The notes under the pieces: generated by a model
Database searches by the model: none
The model's input: the letters and a program-made list of their open reading frames with translations, nothing else
Told to the model about the DNA's origin: nothing
NCBI RefSeq assembly: GCF_017745275.1
Contig: NZ_JAGHZS010000010.1
Coordinates: 496,001 to 560,000 of the forward strand
Direction of reading: 5' to 3'
From: Chitinophaga sp.
Lineage (GTDB): Bacteria > Bacteroidota > Bacteroidia > Chitinophagales > Chitinophagaceae
Length of the DNA stretch: 64,000 nt
Program-made: the position numbers and the translations under genes
In this document: positions 26,145 through 36,000 of the stretch, piece by piece
How the letters are laid out: the number at the start of each line of letters is the position of its first letter
How positions within the stretch are numbered: the stretch's first letter is position 1

Positions 26145-26723
26145 ATGCAAACGAGAAAATTACTATTGTGGAGCGTTTTTATTGCGGTGTTTTTTATCGG
26201 TAATGCCAACGCTCAAAGCCCCAAAAAAGAATTATTGTCAACCGCGAAAGGTAGCAGCTACCTGAACCTGGGCGTAGGCCTTGGCAGTTACGGACTGGTA
26301 GGTACCGGCGGCATTCCGATCGTCGCTTCCTATGAATACGGCGTGGCTAAAAACATCAGTGCAGGTATTGGAATAGGTTATGTAAAAAGAAAGTTTACCA
26401 GTGAAGATAAATACACTTATTTGATGTTTACTGCCAGGGGATCTTATCACTTCAATGAGCTGATGAAGCTTTCCAATCCCAAACTGGATATATATGCAGG
26501 AGCAGGATTGGTGTACAGGCGTTATACGTATAAATACACCGAGTTGTTTCCAGGCAGCGAAGGGGAAGCTGCTTATACCAAAGATTATACTACTTCCGGT
26601 GGCAACGTAGATGCGGAAATACATGCCGGTGCACGTTATCTTTTTACCAATCATATCGGTGCTTTTGCTGAATTGGGATATGGTATTTCTCCACTACAAC
26701 TGGGCCTTACACTCGTCTTTTAA
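26145..26723 (+). CDS. outer membrane beta-barrel protein
   Basis: A 192-residue protein with a signal peptide ending at NANAQ (residue 24). The mature part alternates polar and aromatic/hydrophobic residues with Gly turns (YLNLGVGLGSYGLVG; KNISAGIGIGYVKRKF; AGARYLFTNHIGAFAELGYGISPLQLGLTLVF). The terminal Phe is the usual recognition residue for outer-membrane insertion. It fits an 8-strand barrel of the OmpX/OmpW kind; its role is unknown. A perfect hairpin follows within 6 bases of the stop. Confidence 0.82.
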   Translation: MQTRKLLLWSVFIAVFFIGNANAQSPKKELLSTAKGSSYLNLGVGLGSYGLVGTGGIPIVASYEYGVAKNISAGIGIGYVKRKFTSEDKYTYLMFTARGSYHFNELMKLSNPKLDIYAGAGLVYRRYTYKYTELFPGSEGEAAYTKDYTTSGGNVDAEIHAGARYLFTNHIGAFAELGYGISPLQLGLTLVF

Positions 26724-26728
26724 TGCAT

Positions 26729-26758
26729 GATGGCAGGATCCATCCTGCCATCTTCTTT
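26729..26758 (+). terminator. perfect hairpin after the beta-barrel gene
   Basis: GATGGCAGGAT (26729-26739) and ATCCTGCCATC (26742-26752), followed by TTCTTT. It lies before the ATG at 26781 and argues against the upstream ATG at 26727, which would place the hairpin in coding sequence. Confidence 0.65.
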
Positions 26759-26780
26759 CCCTGATACTAAAAAAATAAAA

Positions 26781-28049
26781 ATGAACTTCCATCATAGAAA
26801 TTATTTATTGATGCTTACCTGGGTCCTGGGTGCTTACTGCAGGCCTCATCACGATGACACCGTGAAACCGCAACCTCCCTCCAAAGATGGAGTGGTTTGT
26901 GAAAAGGGAATTATCAAAGGAGCTCCTACCTCCAAACGTATAGGCGTGAACGGTGGAACGGTTACTTCCGCTGACGGTCAAATTACCATCACTATCCCGC
27001 AGGGCGCCTTATCCGGTGATACTACCATCGAAATACAACCTATCACCAATACCAACCCGGCGGGTAACGGTATCGCCTATAGGATAACGCCGCATGGGAA
27101 AATTTTTAAGCAACCGGTAAGTATTTCCTTTTCGTATATTTATGGCGAAGGAGAGCAGAAAATACCCCAGGTACAAGGTATCGCGTACCAGGATGATCGC
27201 GGTATCTGGAAATCTGTCGGAGGGGGCCACCTGGATACCACCGCAAAAAAGGCGACGATTCAAACGGATCACTTTAGCGACTGGAGCGAATTTGAAGCGA
27301 TGCGACTGATACCAGGCAACCCGGTGCTCAAGGTAACTGAAACTGTGAAAATCCGGGCGATACGGTACATTGCGGATGATGACCTGTTGTTACCATTAAG
27401 CGCCCCGGCAGGAAAAGAAACACCGATTGGAACGCCCTATGACCTGGAGTATGCTAAAATTAAAAACTGGCGCTTATCCGGCGTAGGAAAGCTGAACGCC
27501 CAAACACAATATGCAGACTATACTGCTCCGGAACTGATCAATGGAGGAAGAGGCAGTGCAGCCGTGTCAGTAGCAGTGAATGCGGGCCCTGGACAATTAT
27601 TGCTGATTTCCAATATCTCTGTTATCAATGAAGGCGTGGTATTGCGTATCAACGGCGGTAACTGGATCCAGTTTGCAAAAGATGCCTGTATCTATGACTC
27701 ATTACCATTTGTTATTTCCGGCGGCAATACGTCCGGCATGGATGTATCTGTTGCGTGGGACCAAAATCAACCGGAGTTACAGTGGGGGAGCAGTTTAACC
27801 GCTTTTTTACCAGGATTCGTTTATCATACTGAAGGTGGAAAGTACCAATATACCAGTTCGTATTTTATTGGTGATGCGGAAGAAGAGCTTCCCAGCCCGG
27901 GGTACCTGAAATTCGATCATTTTTCTGTGCCGGAGGAACCTTATGTAAGCGGTTCATTTTTCATAGAAAAGGGAGCAAAACTAAATGCAAACGGCGACAT
28001 ACTGGGCAATGCTAAAATAGAAGGCTATTTCCGGATGCCGACGAAATGA
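26781..28049 (+). CDS. exported ZU5-like domain protein
   Basis: A 422-residue protein. The A-rich leader before ATG 26781 supports this start. The hydrophobic N-terminus ends in GAYCRPHHDD, perhaps a relaxed lipobox. Residues about 55-150 (GVNGGTVTSADGQITITIPQGALSGDTTIEIQPI) are typical of ZU5-type beta domains (GG-x-V-x-S-x-G-x-x-x-x-IP-x-GAL), followed by ITPHGKIFKQPVSISFSY. The rest is beta-rich and not recognised. In Bacteroidota such proteins are usually surface lipoproteins of unknown role. It sits just before a two-component system, and 24 bases separate it from the kinase gene. Confidence 0.72.
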   Translation: MNFHHRNYLLMLTWVLGAYCRPHHDDTVKPQPPSKDGVVCEKGIIKGAPTSKRIGVNGGTVTSADGQITITIPQGALSGDTTIEIQPITNTNPAGNGIAYRITPHGKIFKQPVSISFSYIYGEGEQKIPQVQGIAYQDDRGIWKSVGGGHLDTTAKKATIQTDHFSDWSEFEAMRLIPGNPVLKVTETVKIRAIRYIADDDLLLPLSAPAGKETPIGTPYDLEYAKIKNWRLSGVGKLNAQTQYADYTAPELINGGRGSAAVSVAVNAGPGQLLLISNISVINEGVVLRINGGNWIQFAKDACIYDSLPFVISGGNTSGMDVSVAWDQNQPELQWGSSLTAFLPGFVYHTEGGKYQYTSSYFIGDAEEELPSPGYLKFDHFSVPEEPYVSGSFFIEKGAKLNANGDILGNAKIEGYFRMPTK

Positions 28050-28073
28050 CATTCATAAAAACAACAGCATATA

Positions 28074-30074
28074 ATGACTTGCTTTGCCAATAATATCCAG
28101 GGCTATGCGCGGAAAATAATCGCGATGATAGCTGGTTTATGTGTGGCCGTATTTTCATACGCACAGGATAGCGCTTTGTTCGCCATTCAACGAATGCCGG
28201 ATGATACAGCCAAAGCAAGTCGCCTGATCAGCTACGGTACCACCTTGCTGGACAAGGAAGACTCCATTGCATTACGTGTTTTTGAACAGGCAAAAATAAT
28301 CTGTGAACAGCAGCATTGGGAGGAAGGACTGGCGTTGGCGTACCGGCGTATCGGATACGTGAAAAGCAGTTTGAATGACTGTCCTGCTGCCATAGCTGCC
28401 AATAAGAAGGCCCTGGATTATTATCAGCAAAAGAAGCAGCTATTGTATATCATATCGGTATATAACAATACAGCGCAGGCATTCCGGCAAATGGATAAAT
28501 TCGACAGTACCATTACCTATTATCTGCAGGGAATACAGGCCGTAGAAAATGCCATGCTGGAGCATGATGAACAGGCACAACAAAAGAAGGTATTATCGGT
28601 GTATGCGTTGCTGATCACCAATCTTTCTTCGCTGTATAGTAATATGAAAGAGCTGCCAAAAGCATTGGAATACGGGCAGAAAGCAATTCGTGTAGCCGGT
28701 AGCGTAGGTGATACCGCCAATCTTGTAATGGCCATGGTATGCGTGGGGCATGTGTATGAAGTCAGGAAGGATTTTACCGAAGGGATGAAGTATGCAAGAG
28801 GCGCTATGACCTTGTCGGAATCGTTGAATAGCCCGGCGGTATATGCAAGGGTATATCATTTATTATCGGTCTGCTACACGGGGCTGGGGATGGCGGATTC
28901 GGCGGTGCTGGCCGGCAAAAAGACGATGTATTATTCAAAAGGAGTGGACCCGTTTAGTTATATGTCTGCTGTACTGGATATCGCGGATGCTTATCACCTC
29001 AAAAAAGCTTATAAAGACGAAGATATGATTTTGTCGGAGGGAGTGAAGGGATTGGAATCTGTTAATAACCAGGCTTTTTTTGGGAGATATATTTATGAGA
29101 AGCTGGCCCATGCCAAATATGCCCTGGGTGATTATAAAAGCGCTTTTGATTGTATAGAGAAGGCCAATGTGTACGAGAATATTTTGTCGGGTAAGGAAAA
29201 CAAAGACATGGTAGCCAAACTGGAAACACAGTATAAAACGGTGCAGAAAGAAAAAGAACTGGCACAAAAAGATTTTCAACTTCAGCAGAATCGTAACTAT
29301 ATGTATTTCGCCATCGCTGCTTTAATAGTGGCATTGTTAATTGTCGCGCTGCTGGTGATCCAACGCAGCAGCAAAAGGAAGCTGCATGAGCGAAAGCTGG
29401 AAGCCATTCAGCAACAGAAGGAACTGCAGCTATTGCAGGCATTGATGCAGGGAGAAGAAAGAGAGCGTAGCCGCATCGCGAAAGATTTGCATGATGGCGT
29501 TGCCGGTATGCTGGCGGCCACCAAGATGCATTTCAGCAGTGTCCCGGATGCCACCGGCCTGGTCAACACAGAAGGTTATCAGCAGGGAATGAAGTTATTG
29601 AATGAAGTTACCACGGAGATCCGTAAAACCTCGCATCACCTGATGCCGGAAGTACTGTTGCAACATGGACTGGATGAAGCTTTGCGGCGTCATTGTAATA
29701 GCGTCAGCAATAGTAAATCCCTGCAGATTATTTATGATTCCTGGGGAGATATCAATCGCTATACGGATGGCTTTGAGTTGTCCGTATACCGAATGGTGCA
29801 GGAACTGGTGAATAACATTGTCAAGCATTCCCAGGCTACCCAGGCCATGGTACAGGTGAGCGAGCAGGATAACCTGCTCTCCGTGTCTATTGAAGACAAT
29901 GGCATCGGCTTCACAGACGACGGTCATACCGATGGCATGGGCCTGAGAAGTCTCCGGAGCCGCGTCAGGGCCCTGAATGGCAGAATCGACATACAAACCT
30001 CTGAACAAAACGGCGTTTGCGCCTATCTTGAATTTGACGTGACCACTGTAAAAACGGAAATTGCGACGATATGA
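28074..30074 (+). CDS. TPR-containing sensor histidine kinase (HisKA_3/NarX type)
   Basis: A 666-residue membrane kinase. A signal/anchor segment near residues 14-30 precedes a periplasmic array of TPR-like helical repeats (about 35-370), then a coiled segment (KELAQKDFQLQQN), a transmembrane helix at about 413-432 and the cytoplasmic kinase. The phospho-acceptor is H473 in RIAKDLHDGVAGML. The ATP-binding domain has an N-box ELVNNIVKH, G1 DNGIGF and G2 GMGLRSLRSR. It should phosphorylate the regulator encoded next, whose ATG overlaps the last 4 bases (ATGA). What the TPR sensor perceives is unknown. Confidence 0.93.
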   Translation: MTCFANNIQGYARKIIAMIAGLCVAVFSYAQDSALFAIQRMPDDTAKASRLISYGTTLLDKEDSIALRVFEQAKIICEQQHWEEGLALAYRRIGYVKSSLNDCPAAIAANKKALDYYQQKKQLLYIISVYNNTAQAFRQMDKFDSTITYYLQGIQAVENAMLEHDEQAQQKKVLSVYALLITNLSSLYSNMKELPKALEYGQKAIRVAGSVGDTANLVMAMVCVGHVYEVRKDFTEGMKYARGAMTLSESLNSPAVYARVYHLLSVCYTGLGMADSAVLAGKKTMYYSKGVDPFSYMSAVLDIADAYHLKKAYKDEDMILSEGVKGLESVNNQAFFGRYIYEKLAHAKYALGDYKSAFDCIEKANVYENILSGKENKDMVAKLETQYKTVQKEKELAQKDFQLQQNRNYMYFAIAALIVALLIVALLVIQRSSKRKLHERKLEAIQQQKELQLLQALMQGEERERSRIAKDLHDGVAGMLAATKMHFSSVPDATGLVNTEGYQQGMKLLNEVTTEIRKTSHHLMPEVLLQHGLDEALRRHCNSVSNSKSLQIIYDSWGDINRYTDGFELSVYRMVQELVNNIVKHSQATQAMVQVSEQDNLLSVSIEDNGIGFTDDGHTDGMGLRSLRSRVRALNGRIDIQTSEQNGVCAYLEFDVTTVKTEIATI

Positions 30075-30712
30075 ATAAATGTAAGCTAGCAGTTGTAGAC
30101 GACCACGTAGTGGTGCTGGATGGATTGAAAACCATGCTGGCGGCCTTCCCTCACCTGGAAATTGTGCATACGGCCCAATCGGGCGTGGCACTGCTCAATT
30201 ACCTGGAAACCTCCACGCCGGATGTGTTACTGATGGATATCCAGATGCCGGGCATCGATGGAATTGACCTGTGTAAACAGGTCCTGAAGAAATGTGCCAC
30301 CATTAAAATTATCGCCTTCAGCAGCTTTGATGATTCCAACTATGTAAAACAGATTTTTCGCAATGGTGCGAAAGGATATCTGATTAAAAACAGCGATAAA
30401 CATACCATCGTTAAAGCTATTGATACAGTGATGGAAGGAGAGGAATATATAGATGATACCATTAAGAAGATCCTGCTGCAGGAAAGTATCACCGGCCAGC
30501 GACGCTCCATCTTTGATGTGCCGCTAACGAAAAGGGAAAAGGAAATACTGAAGCTGGTAGCTGATGGATTAACCAGCCAGGAAATAGCAGATAAACTTTT
30601 TATTAATCAGCGTACCGTGGAAACCCACCGCATGAATATCAACCAGAAACTGGATGTTAAAAATACCGTGGGGTTGGTAAAGGAAGCAATTAAAAGAGGG
30701 CTGATTGAATAA
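30071..30712 (+). CDS. LuxR/NarL-type response regulator
   Basis: A 213-residue regulator, partner of the TPR kinase, with which it overlaps by 4 bases. The receiver domain (residues 1-120) has the acidic pair D10-D11, phospho-acceptor D56 in VLLMDIQMPG and K105-like lysine in GYLIKNSD. The C-terminal LuxR helix-turn-helix is in LTKREKEILKLVADGLTSQE and the following helices. Targets are not visible; the preceding ZU5-like gene or the following sigma locus are possibilities only by position. Confidence 0.94.
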   Translation: MNKCKLAVVDDHVVVLDGLKTMLAAFPHLEIVHTAQSGVALLNYLETSTPDVLLMDIQMPGIDGIDLCKQVLKKCATIKIIAFSSFDDSNYVKQIFRNGAKGYLIKNSDKHTIVKAIDTVMEGEEYIDDTIKKILLQESITGQRRSIFDVPLTKREKEILKLVADGLTSQEIADKLFINQRTVETHRMNINQKLDVKNTVGLVKEAIKRGLIE

Positions 30713-31014
30713 AATGATAACGGAACAGGATCGTATTCCCTGTTATTCCACCCTGCAGCAATAAAAATTATGCCGCGATATTATCAATTTACGATGCTTT
30801 TTTGATCCGCCCGATGTGTTGCTGAAGTGATCCCGTAACAGCCTGTTTTGCCGGAAACCTAACTGGTATTGATTTTTAAATATGTGCTGTTGTGGCAAAA
30901 AAATTATTTGTTGTTAACCTCCTGGCTCTTGTTCTGTATTCCTGCATTTCTGTGGAAATAAATAATCCTTATTTTTAGCTGGTACACTTTTTTTAAGGCA
31001 ACTTTCCACGTGGT
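30713..31014. other. intergenic region before the second sigma locus
   Basis: 302 bases between the response regulator and the sigma gene. I see an imperfect short inverted repeat near 30722-30755 (AACAGG/CCTGTT), which may end the upstream operon, but no exact TAnnTTTG promoter, gene or repeat. Confidence 0.5.
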
Positions 31015-31620
31015 ATGATTTCGTCAAATACGGTGTCTATTAGTAATGCTCAGCTTTTGCAACTGGTGGCGGAGGGAAATGAAAATGCCTTTCAGCAGCT
31101 ATTTCATCACTATGCCGACAGAATTTACGGTGTCGCATATACGTATACAAAATCGGCTCATCTCTCTGAAGAAATAGTGCAGGACGTTTTTGTAAAAATA
31201 TGGCTTAAAAGAGCGGCTTTACCTACTGTTAAAAACATCGCCGACTATATCTTTATTATTGCACGCAACCGGATTTTGAATGAATTACGCCGGCTTCGGC
31301 TGGAGAAGGATTACCTGCGACAGCTATTGTCTGAAGAAGCGCAGGGACTGCGCTCACCGGAAAGCGAATATGTATTGAAAGAGTCCCGTGGCCTTATTAT
31401 TAACGCCATTAATAACCTGCCTCCCCAGCAAAAAGTAATTTATCAATTGAATCAACTACATGGAATTAAGCTGGGAGAAGTTGCCTTGCAATTAGGACTA
31501 TCCAGGAATACGGTCCGGAATCACCTGTCCAGGGCCACACAATCTATCCGCGAATACCTCCATGAACACTCAGATGAGCGTACTTTTCTTTTCGTTATAA
31601 TTTTTCTTGCATTAAAGTAA
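31015..31620 (+). CDS. ECF RNA polymerase sigma-70 factor (FecI-like)
   Basis: A 201-residue sigma factor starting at ATG. Region 2: NENAFQQLFHHYADRIYGVAYTYTK and EEIVQDVFVKIWLKR. Region 4 helix-turn-helix: KLGEVALQLGLSRNTVRNHLSRA. The hydrophobic C-terminal tail (FLFVIIFLALK) is common in Bacteroidota FecI-like sigmas. It precedes FecR by 78 bases and an STN-SusC by 1.4 kb, so it should drive the SusC-SusD-lipoprotein operon when the receptor is occupied. Confidence 0.94.
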   Translation: MISSNTVSISNAQLLQLVAEGNENAFQQLFHHYADRIYGVAYTYTKSAHLSEEIVQDVFVKIWLKRAALPTVKNIADYIFIIARNRILNELRRLRLEKDYLRQLLSEEAQGLRSPESEYVLKESRGLIINAINNLPPQQKVIYQLNQLHGIKLGEVALQLGLSRNTVRNHLSRATQSIREYLHEHSDERTFLFVIIFLALK

Positions 31621-31698
31621 AACTCCACTGGTACATTTTTCCAGGTCGCGTGTCTTTATATCTGAATCAGCTACAACTGTACTGATAACATAAATATT

Positions 31699-32823
31699 AT
31701 GCAACGATTCCACCAAATAATAAAAGCATACCTGGAAGGCAGGATCTCGAAGAGAGCGTTGTCGAAACAATTATCTGCAGGTGATAATGACCTGCGTACA
31801 ACGATTAAGGATCAATTGGAATCGGGGACATCCGACGGCCTTACCAGCCCGGAAAGCCGGCAGGTCATGTACAACCGGGTAATGGTCCGTGTAAAGGAAA
31901 AAGAGAAGGGGCGTACTATCTTCTTTAACCGCTGGTTCAGGGCTGCTGCGATATTATTACCATTGACGATAGTGGCGGGATGGATGTATCATGCCCGTGA
32001 AAAGCATCCGGAGAAAATAGCACAGTATCACCTGCCTTCTCCTGTGAAAAATAAAGTGATGCTTACATTGTCTGATGGTACCGCTATTGCGCTGGATAGT
32101 TCCGGTAAGGGCGTAGTGGCACAACAGGGGAATACGGTATTGAAAAAAGAGAATGGACAACTGGTTTATCATCCCTCGGCTGATAAAGGAGGAGAGGTAC
32201 TTTATAATAAGATAGTCACTCCAAAAGGTACCACCTTTCATGTTACATTACCGGATGGAAGCGTGGCCTGGCTGAATGCTGTTTCCTCCATCCGTTTCCC
32301 TGTTGCGTTTTCAAAAGATAGCAGGCAGGTGGAAATAACAGGGGAAGCCTATTTTGAAATACAGAAAAACCAAACCCCCTTTCGGGTAAAAGCGGCGGGT
32401 GGTGAAATACAGGTGCTTGGCACAAAGTTTAACGTAAACGGATATACGGATGAAAGCGTCCTTAAAGTAACGCTGTTGGAAGGTGCCGTGAAAGTAGCTG
32501 GCCGCAAGGATAGCGTGATGCTACGTCCGGGTCAGCAGGCGGTGCTGCTGGATGGAAATACGAAGGTTACGCAGGCTGACGTTGACGAAGTGATGGCGTG
32601 GAAGAATGGGAATTTCGTTTTTAACAGCCTTACCCTCTCTGAAATTATGCGCCAGATCTCCCGCTGGTACGACATAGATGTAACTTATGAAGGACCCGTT
32701 AGTCAGAAGCGTTTTACAGGGATAGTAGGACGTAATGAAAGCATTGAAGAAGTACTCAGTTTTATGCAGGCAGCCGGTATCAGGTATAAAATGAACGATA
32801 GAAAAATAGTAATAGCGCAGTAA
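31699..32823 (+). CDS. FecR-type anti-sigma factor
   Basis: A 374-residue single-pass regulator. The cytoplasmic N-terminus is about residues 1-80, a transmembrane helix (AAAILLPLTIVAGWMYHA) about 82-100, then the periplasmic FecR domain (VTPKGTTFHVTLPDGSVAWLNAVSSIRFP; TGEAYFEI; VLGTKFNVNGYTDE). The DUF4974 region (ILSEIMRQISRWYDIDVTYE-like) closes the protein. It shares overall plan with the FecR at 1297 but is clearly diverged, so each pair is probably specific for its own receptor. Confidence 0.94.
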   Translation: MQRFHQIIKAYLEGRISKRALSKQLSAGDNDLRTTIKDQLESGTSDGLTSPESRQVMYNRVMVRVKEKEKGRTIFFNRWFRAAAILLPLTIVAGWMYHAREKHPEKIAQYHLPSPVKNKVMLTLSDGTAIALDSSGKGVVAQQGNTVLKKENGQLVYHPSADKGGEVLYNKIVTPKGTTFHVTLPDGSVAWLNAVSSIRFPVAFSKDSRQVEITGEAYFEIQKNQTPFRVKAAGGEIQVLGTKFNVNGYTDESVLKVTLLEGAVKVAGRKDSVMLRPGQQAVLLDGNTKVTQADVDEVMAWKNGNFVFNSLTLSEIMRQISRWYDIDVTYEGPVSQKRFTGIVGRNESIEEVLSFMQAAGIRYKMNDRKIVIAQ

Positions 32824-32854
32824 CAGCCATAATAAGTATCACCAAAATCAGCCC

Positions 32855-32889
32855 ATAAAAAACCGCTCTGTGTGCGAGACAGAACGGTT
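32855..32889 (-). terminator. hairpin between FecR and SusC with a T-run on the minus strand
   Basis: AACCG (32861-32865) pairs with CGGTT (32885-32889) and, after one mismatch, TCTGT with ACAGA. The A-run 32857-32862 becomes a U-run only on the minus strand, so as an intrinsic terminator it would stop antisense transcripts; on the plus strand it is a plain hairpin in the FecR-SusC gap. Confidence 0.45.
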
Positions 32890-33004
32890 GAATGCGGGCG
32901 AATAGTCTGGGCATAGTATCCGGATAGGGAGTGCTATGCTCAGAGGTCTCTGATTCTTCACCCAAATCCACTCATTAAAAATGAGTAGTTGAAAAAACGA
33001 ATGT

Positions 33005-36000
33005 ATGAATTTACGAGGACATTTCCTTGCCCACCCAGGTTGTAAAACAACCATTAAACTGTTGATGATGATGAAGTTTGCCACTTTCGGCCTGCTCTGT
33101 ATTTGTTTGCAGGCCAGCGCCACCGGGTACAGCCAGAGCATTACATTGTCAGGAAAAAATGTATCACTGAAGACGGTGCTGAAAGAGATCAACCGTCAGA
33201 CCGGCTACCGGTTTTTCTATGAAGATGACCTGATCAGTAATGCCAGCAGCATCAGTATTGACGTGCGTAATGCGCCATTGCCGGATGCTTTAAAAGCCTG
33301 TTTTAAAGGATTGCCCCTAACGTATGCCATCTCTAAAAACAGGATTATGATTGCCGGCGTTACTACTACAGGAAGAGATTCTTCGTCTGCGGCAGCGCCG
33401 CTGGCCATCGAAATAACCGGTACCATCGTTAGTGAAGATGGTACACCACTTCCCGGCGCTACGGTAAAGTTGAAAGGAACCGCCAAAGGGGTAACAACTG
33501 ACGCCAGCGGTCATTTTACCATCCAGGCACCCCGCACAGGTGTAATATTAATGGTGTCTTTTATTGGTTATGAAGCACAGGAAATAACCGTCCATAATGC
33601 TTCACCACTGCAAATCGTGCTCAAACGCCTGGATGCAAAAGTAGATGAGGTAGTAGTGGTAGCGCATGGAAAACAAAAGAAAACGGAAGTAGTAGGTGCG
33701 GTAACATCTATTAAACCGGGTGAATTGAAAATCCCCAGCAGCAACCTCACCACCGCACTGGCGGGAAAGCTGGCAGGTATCATTGCTTATCAGCGGAGCG
33801 GTGAGCCCGGATTCGATAACGCGGACTTTTTTGTAAGAGGAGTAACTACCTTCGGCTATCGTAAATCCCCGTTGATCCTGATCGATAATATCGAGGCATC
33901 TACTACAGATCTCGCACGTTTGCAGGTGGATGATATTGCCAGCTTTTCCATCATGAAAGATGCTACAGCTACGGCATTATACGGTTCCAAAGGTGCCAAT
34001 GGTGTGATACTCATTACCACAAAAGAAGGTAAGGAAGGTCCCGCAAACGTGTCATTCAGGGCGGAAAATTCTTTGTCGCGTTCTACAAGGGATGTGCAAC
34101 TGGCAGATCCGGTTACCTATATGGAACTGGCCAATGAAGCGGTACTCACCCGCAATCCATTGGGCGGATTGCTGTATTCGAAAGATAAAATTGAAAATAC
34201 CAGGAAGGGTACTGACCCTGTAATATATCCGGCTACCGACTGGCAGAAAATGCTGCTTCGTAATTCTGCGCTTAACCAGCGCTACAACCTATCTGTAAAC
34301 GGTGGCGGGAAAATTGCCCGTTACTATGTATCCGGCGCCATGAACATGGATAATGGCATATTGAAAATGGATAAGAAGAGCAACTTCAATAGTAATTCCA
34401 AATTGAGGTCCTATTCTGTCAGAAGTAACGTGAATGTTAATCTTACGCCGTCTACAGAAATGATTGTGCGCATATCCGGGAGCTTTGATGATTATTCCGG
34501 CCCTATCAGCGGAGGCCAGGATATTTATAACCAGATCATGCAATCCAACCCGGTACTGTTCCCTGCGTATTATCAACCTACTGAGGAAACAAAATACGTA
34601 CGGCATATTATGTTCGGTAATGCCGCTGATGGTAAGTATAATAACCCGTATGCAGACCTGCAGAAAGGGTACAAGCAGTTTAACCGTTCTGCCATCAATG
34701 CGCAGCTGGCGTTGAATCAAAAGCTGTCTTTCATCACAGAAGGGTTGTCGGCCAGGGGGTTAATTAATATTCAGCGCAATGCTTACTTCTCTGTATCGAG
34801 GCAGTATAATCCATTCTATTATGTAGCCTATAATTACGACTACGTAACAAAAGGCTATTCATTGAACGCTATCAACCAGGAGGCGGGGCAATCGCAGGCG
34901 CCGGCCGGGACAGAGTACCTCAATTATTCAGAAGGTGATAAAACATTGTCGTCTGATTTTTATGGTGAGTTAGCCGTAGACTATCGCAGAACATTTAACA
35001 AAGTACATGGCTTCAGTGGTACGCTGGTGGGTGTAGCGAAAAACAGCCTTACCGGTAACGCCGGCACTTTGCAAAATTCCCTGCCTTTCAGAAACGTGGG
35101 CTTATCCGGAAGGGCTACTTATTTGTATGATAACCGGTATGCGGCTGAGTTTAACTTCGGGTATAACGGGTCAGAACGATTCTACAAAACGCAGCGCTTC
35201 GGCTTCTTCCCCTCTGCAGGCATTGCTTATACGGTGTCTAATGAAAAGTATTGGGAAAATATCCAGCGTATAGTAACCAAATTGAAGCTCAGAGCTACTT
35301 ACGGACTGGTCGGCAACGATGCTATTGGCAGCCCGGACGACCGCTTCTTTTATCTTTCCAATGTTGACATGAACAGTGGTATAAGAGGAATGAGATTTGG
35401 TACCCTGAAAGATTATAGTCTTACAGGAATTGATATTTCCCGCTATGCCAACAATGACATCACCTGGGAAAAGGCGGCGAAAACCAATATCGGATTTGAA
35501 GCTTCTTTCTTTGACCGTCTGAACCTGGAAGTAGATGTTTACAATGAAAAAAGATCCAATATCCTGATGCCCCGTAAATCTATTCCCACTACAATGGGAT
35601 TATCGGCCGGCCTCAGTGCCAATGTAGGAAAGGCTTCTGCAAAAGGTATAGATGTGGCGATGGACTATTCTCACCAGATCACCAATAAATGGTGGGCTAA
35701 GGCGATGGCTAATTTTACTTATGCCACCAGTCGCTTCGATGTGTATGAAGAACCCGCGTATCCGGAGCAAAATAAGTTACACGTAGGTCACTCGATTATG
35801 CAGCAGTGGGGCTACATTGCAGAGCGGCTGTTTGTAGACGACCTCGATGCTAAAAATTCGCCCAAACAAAATTTTGGTATGTATGGGGGTGGAGATATTA
35901 AATACAGGGATATAAACGGAGATGGGAAAATCAGTGAGCTGGATCAGGCGCCGATCGGCTTCCCAACTACGCCGGAAATAGTATATGGCTTTGGATTTTC

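Noticed and set aside
26727..26780. ATG 26727 as start of the ZU5-like protein
   Set aside because: The extra codons contain the terminator hairpin of the upstream gene and push the signal sequence away from the N-terminus.
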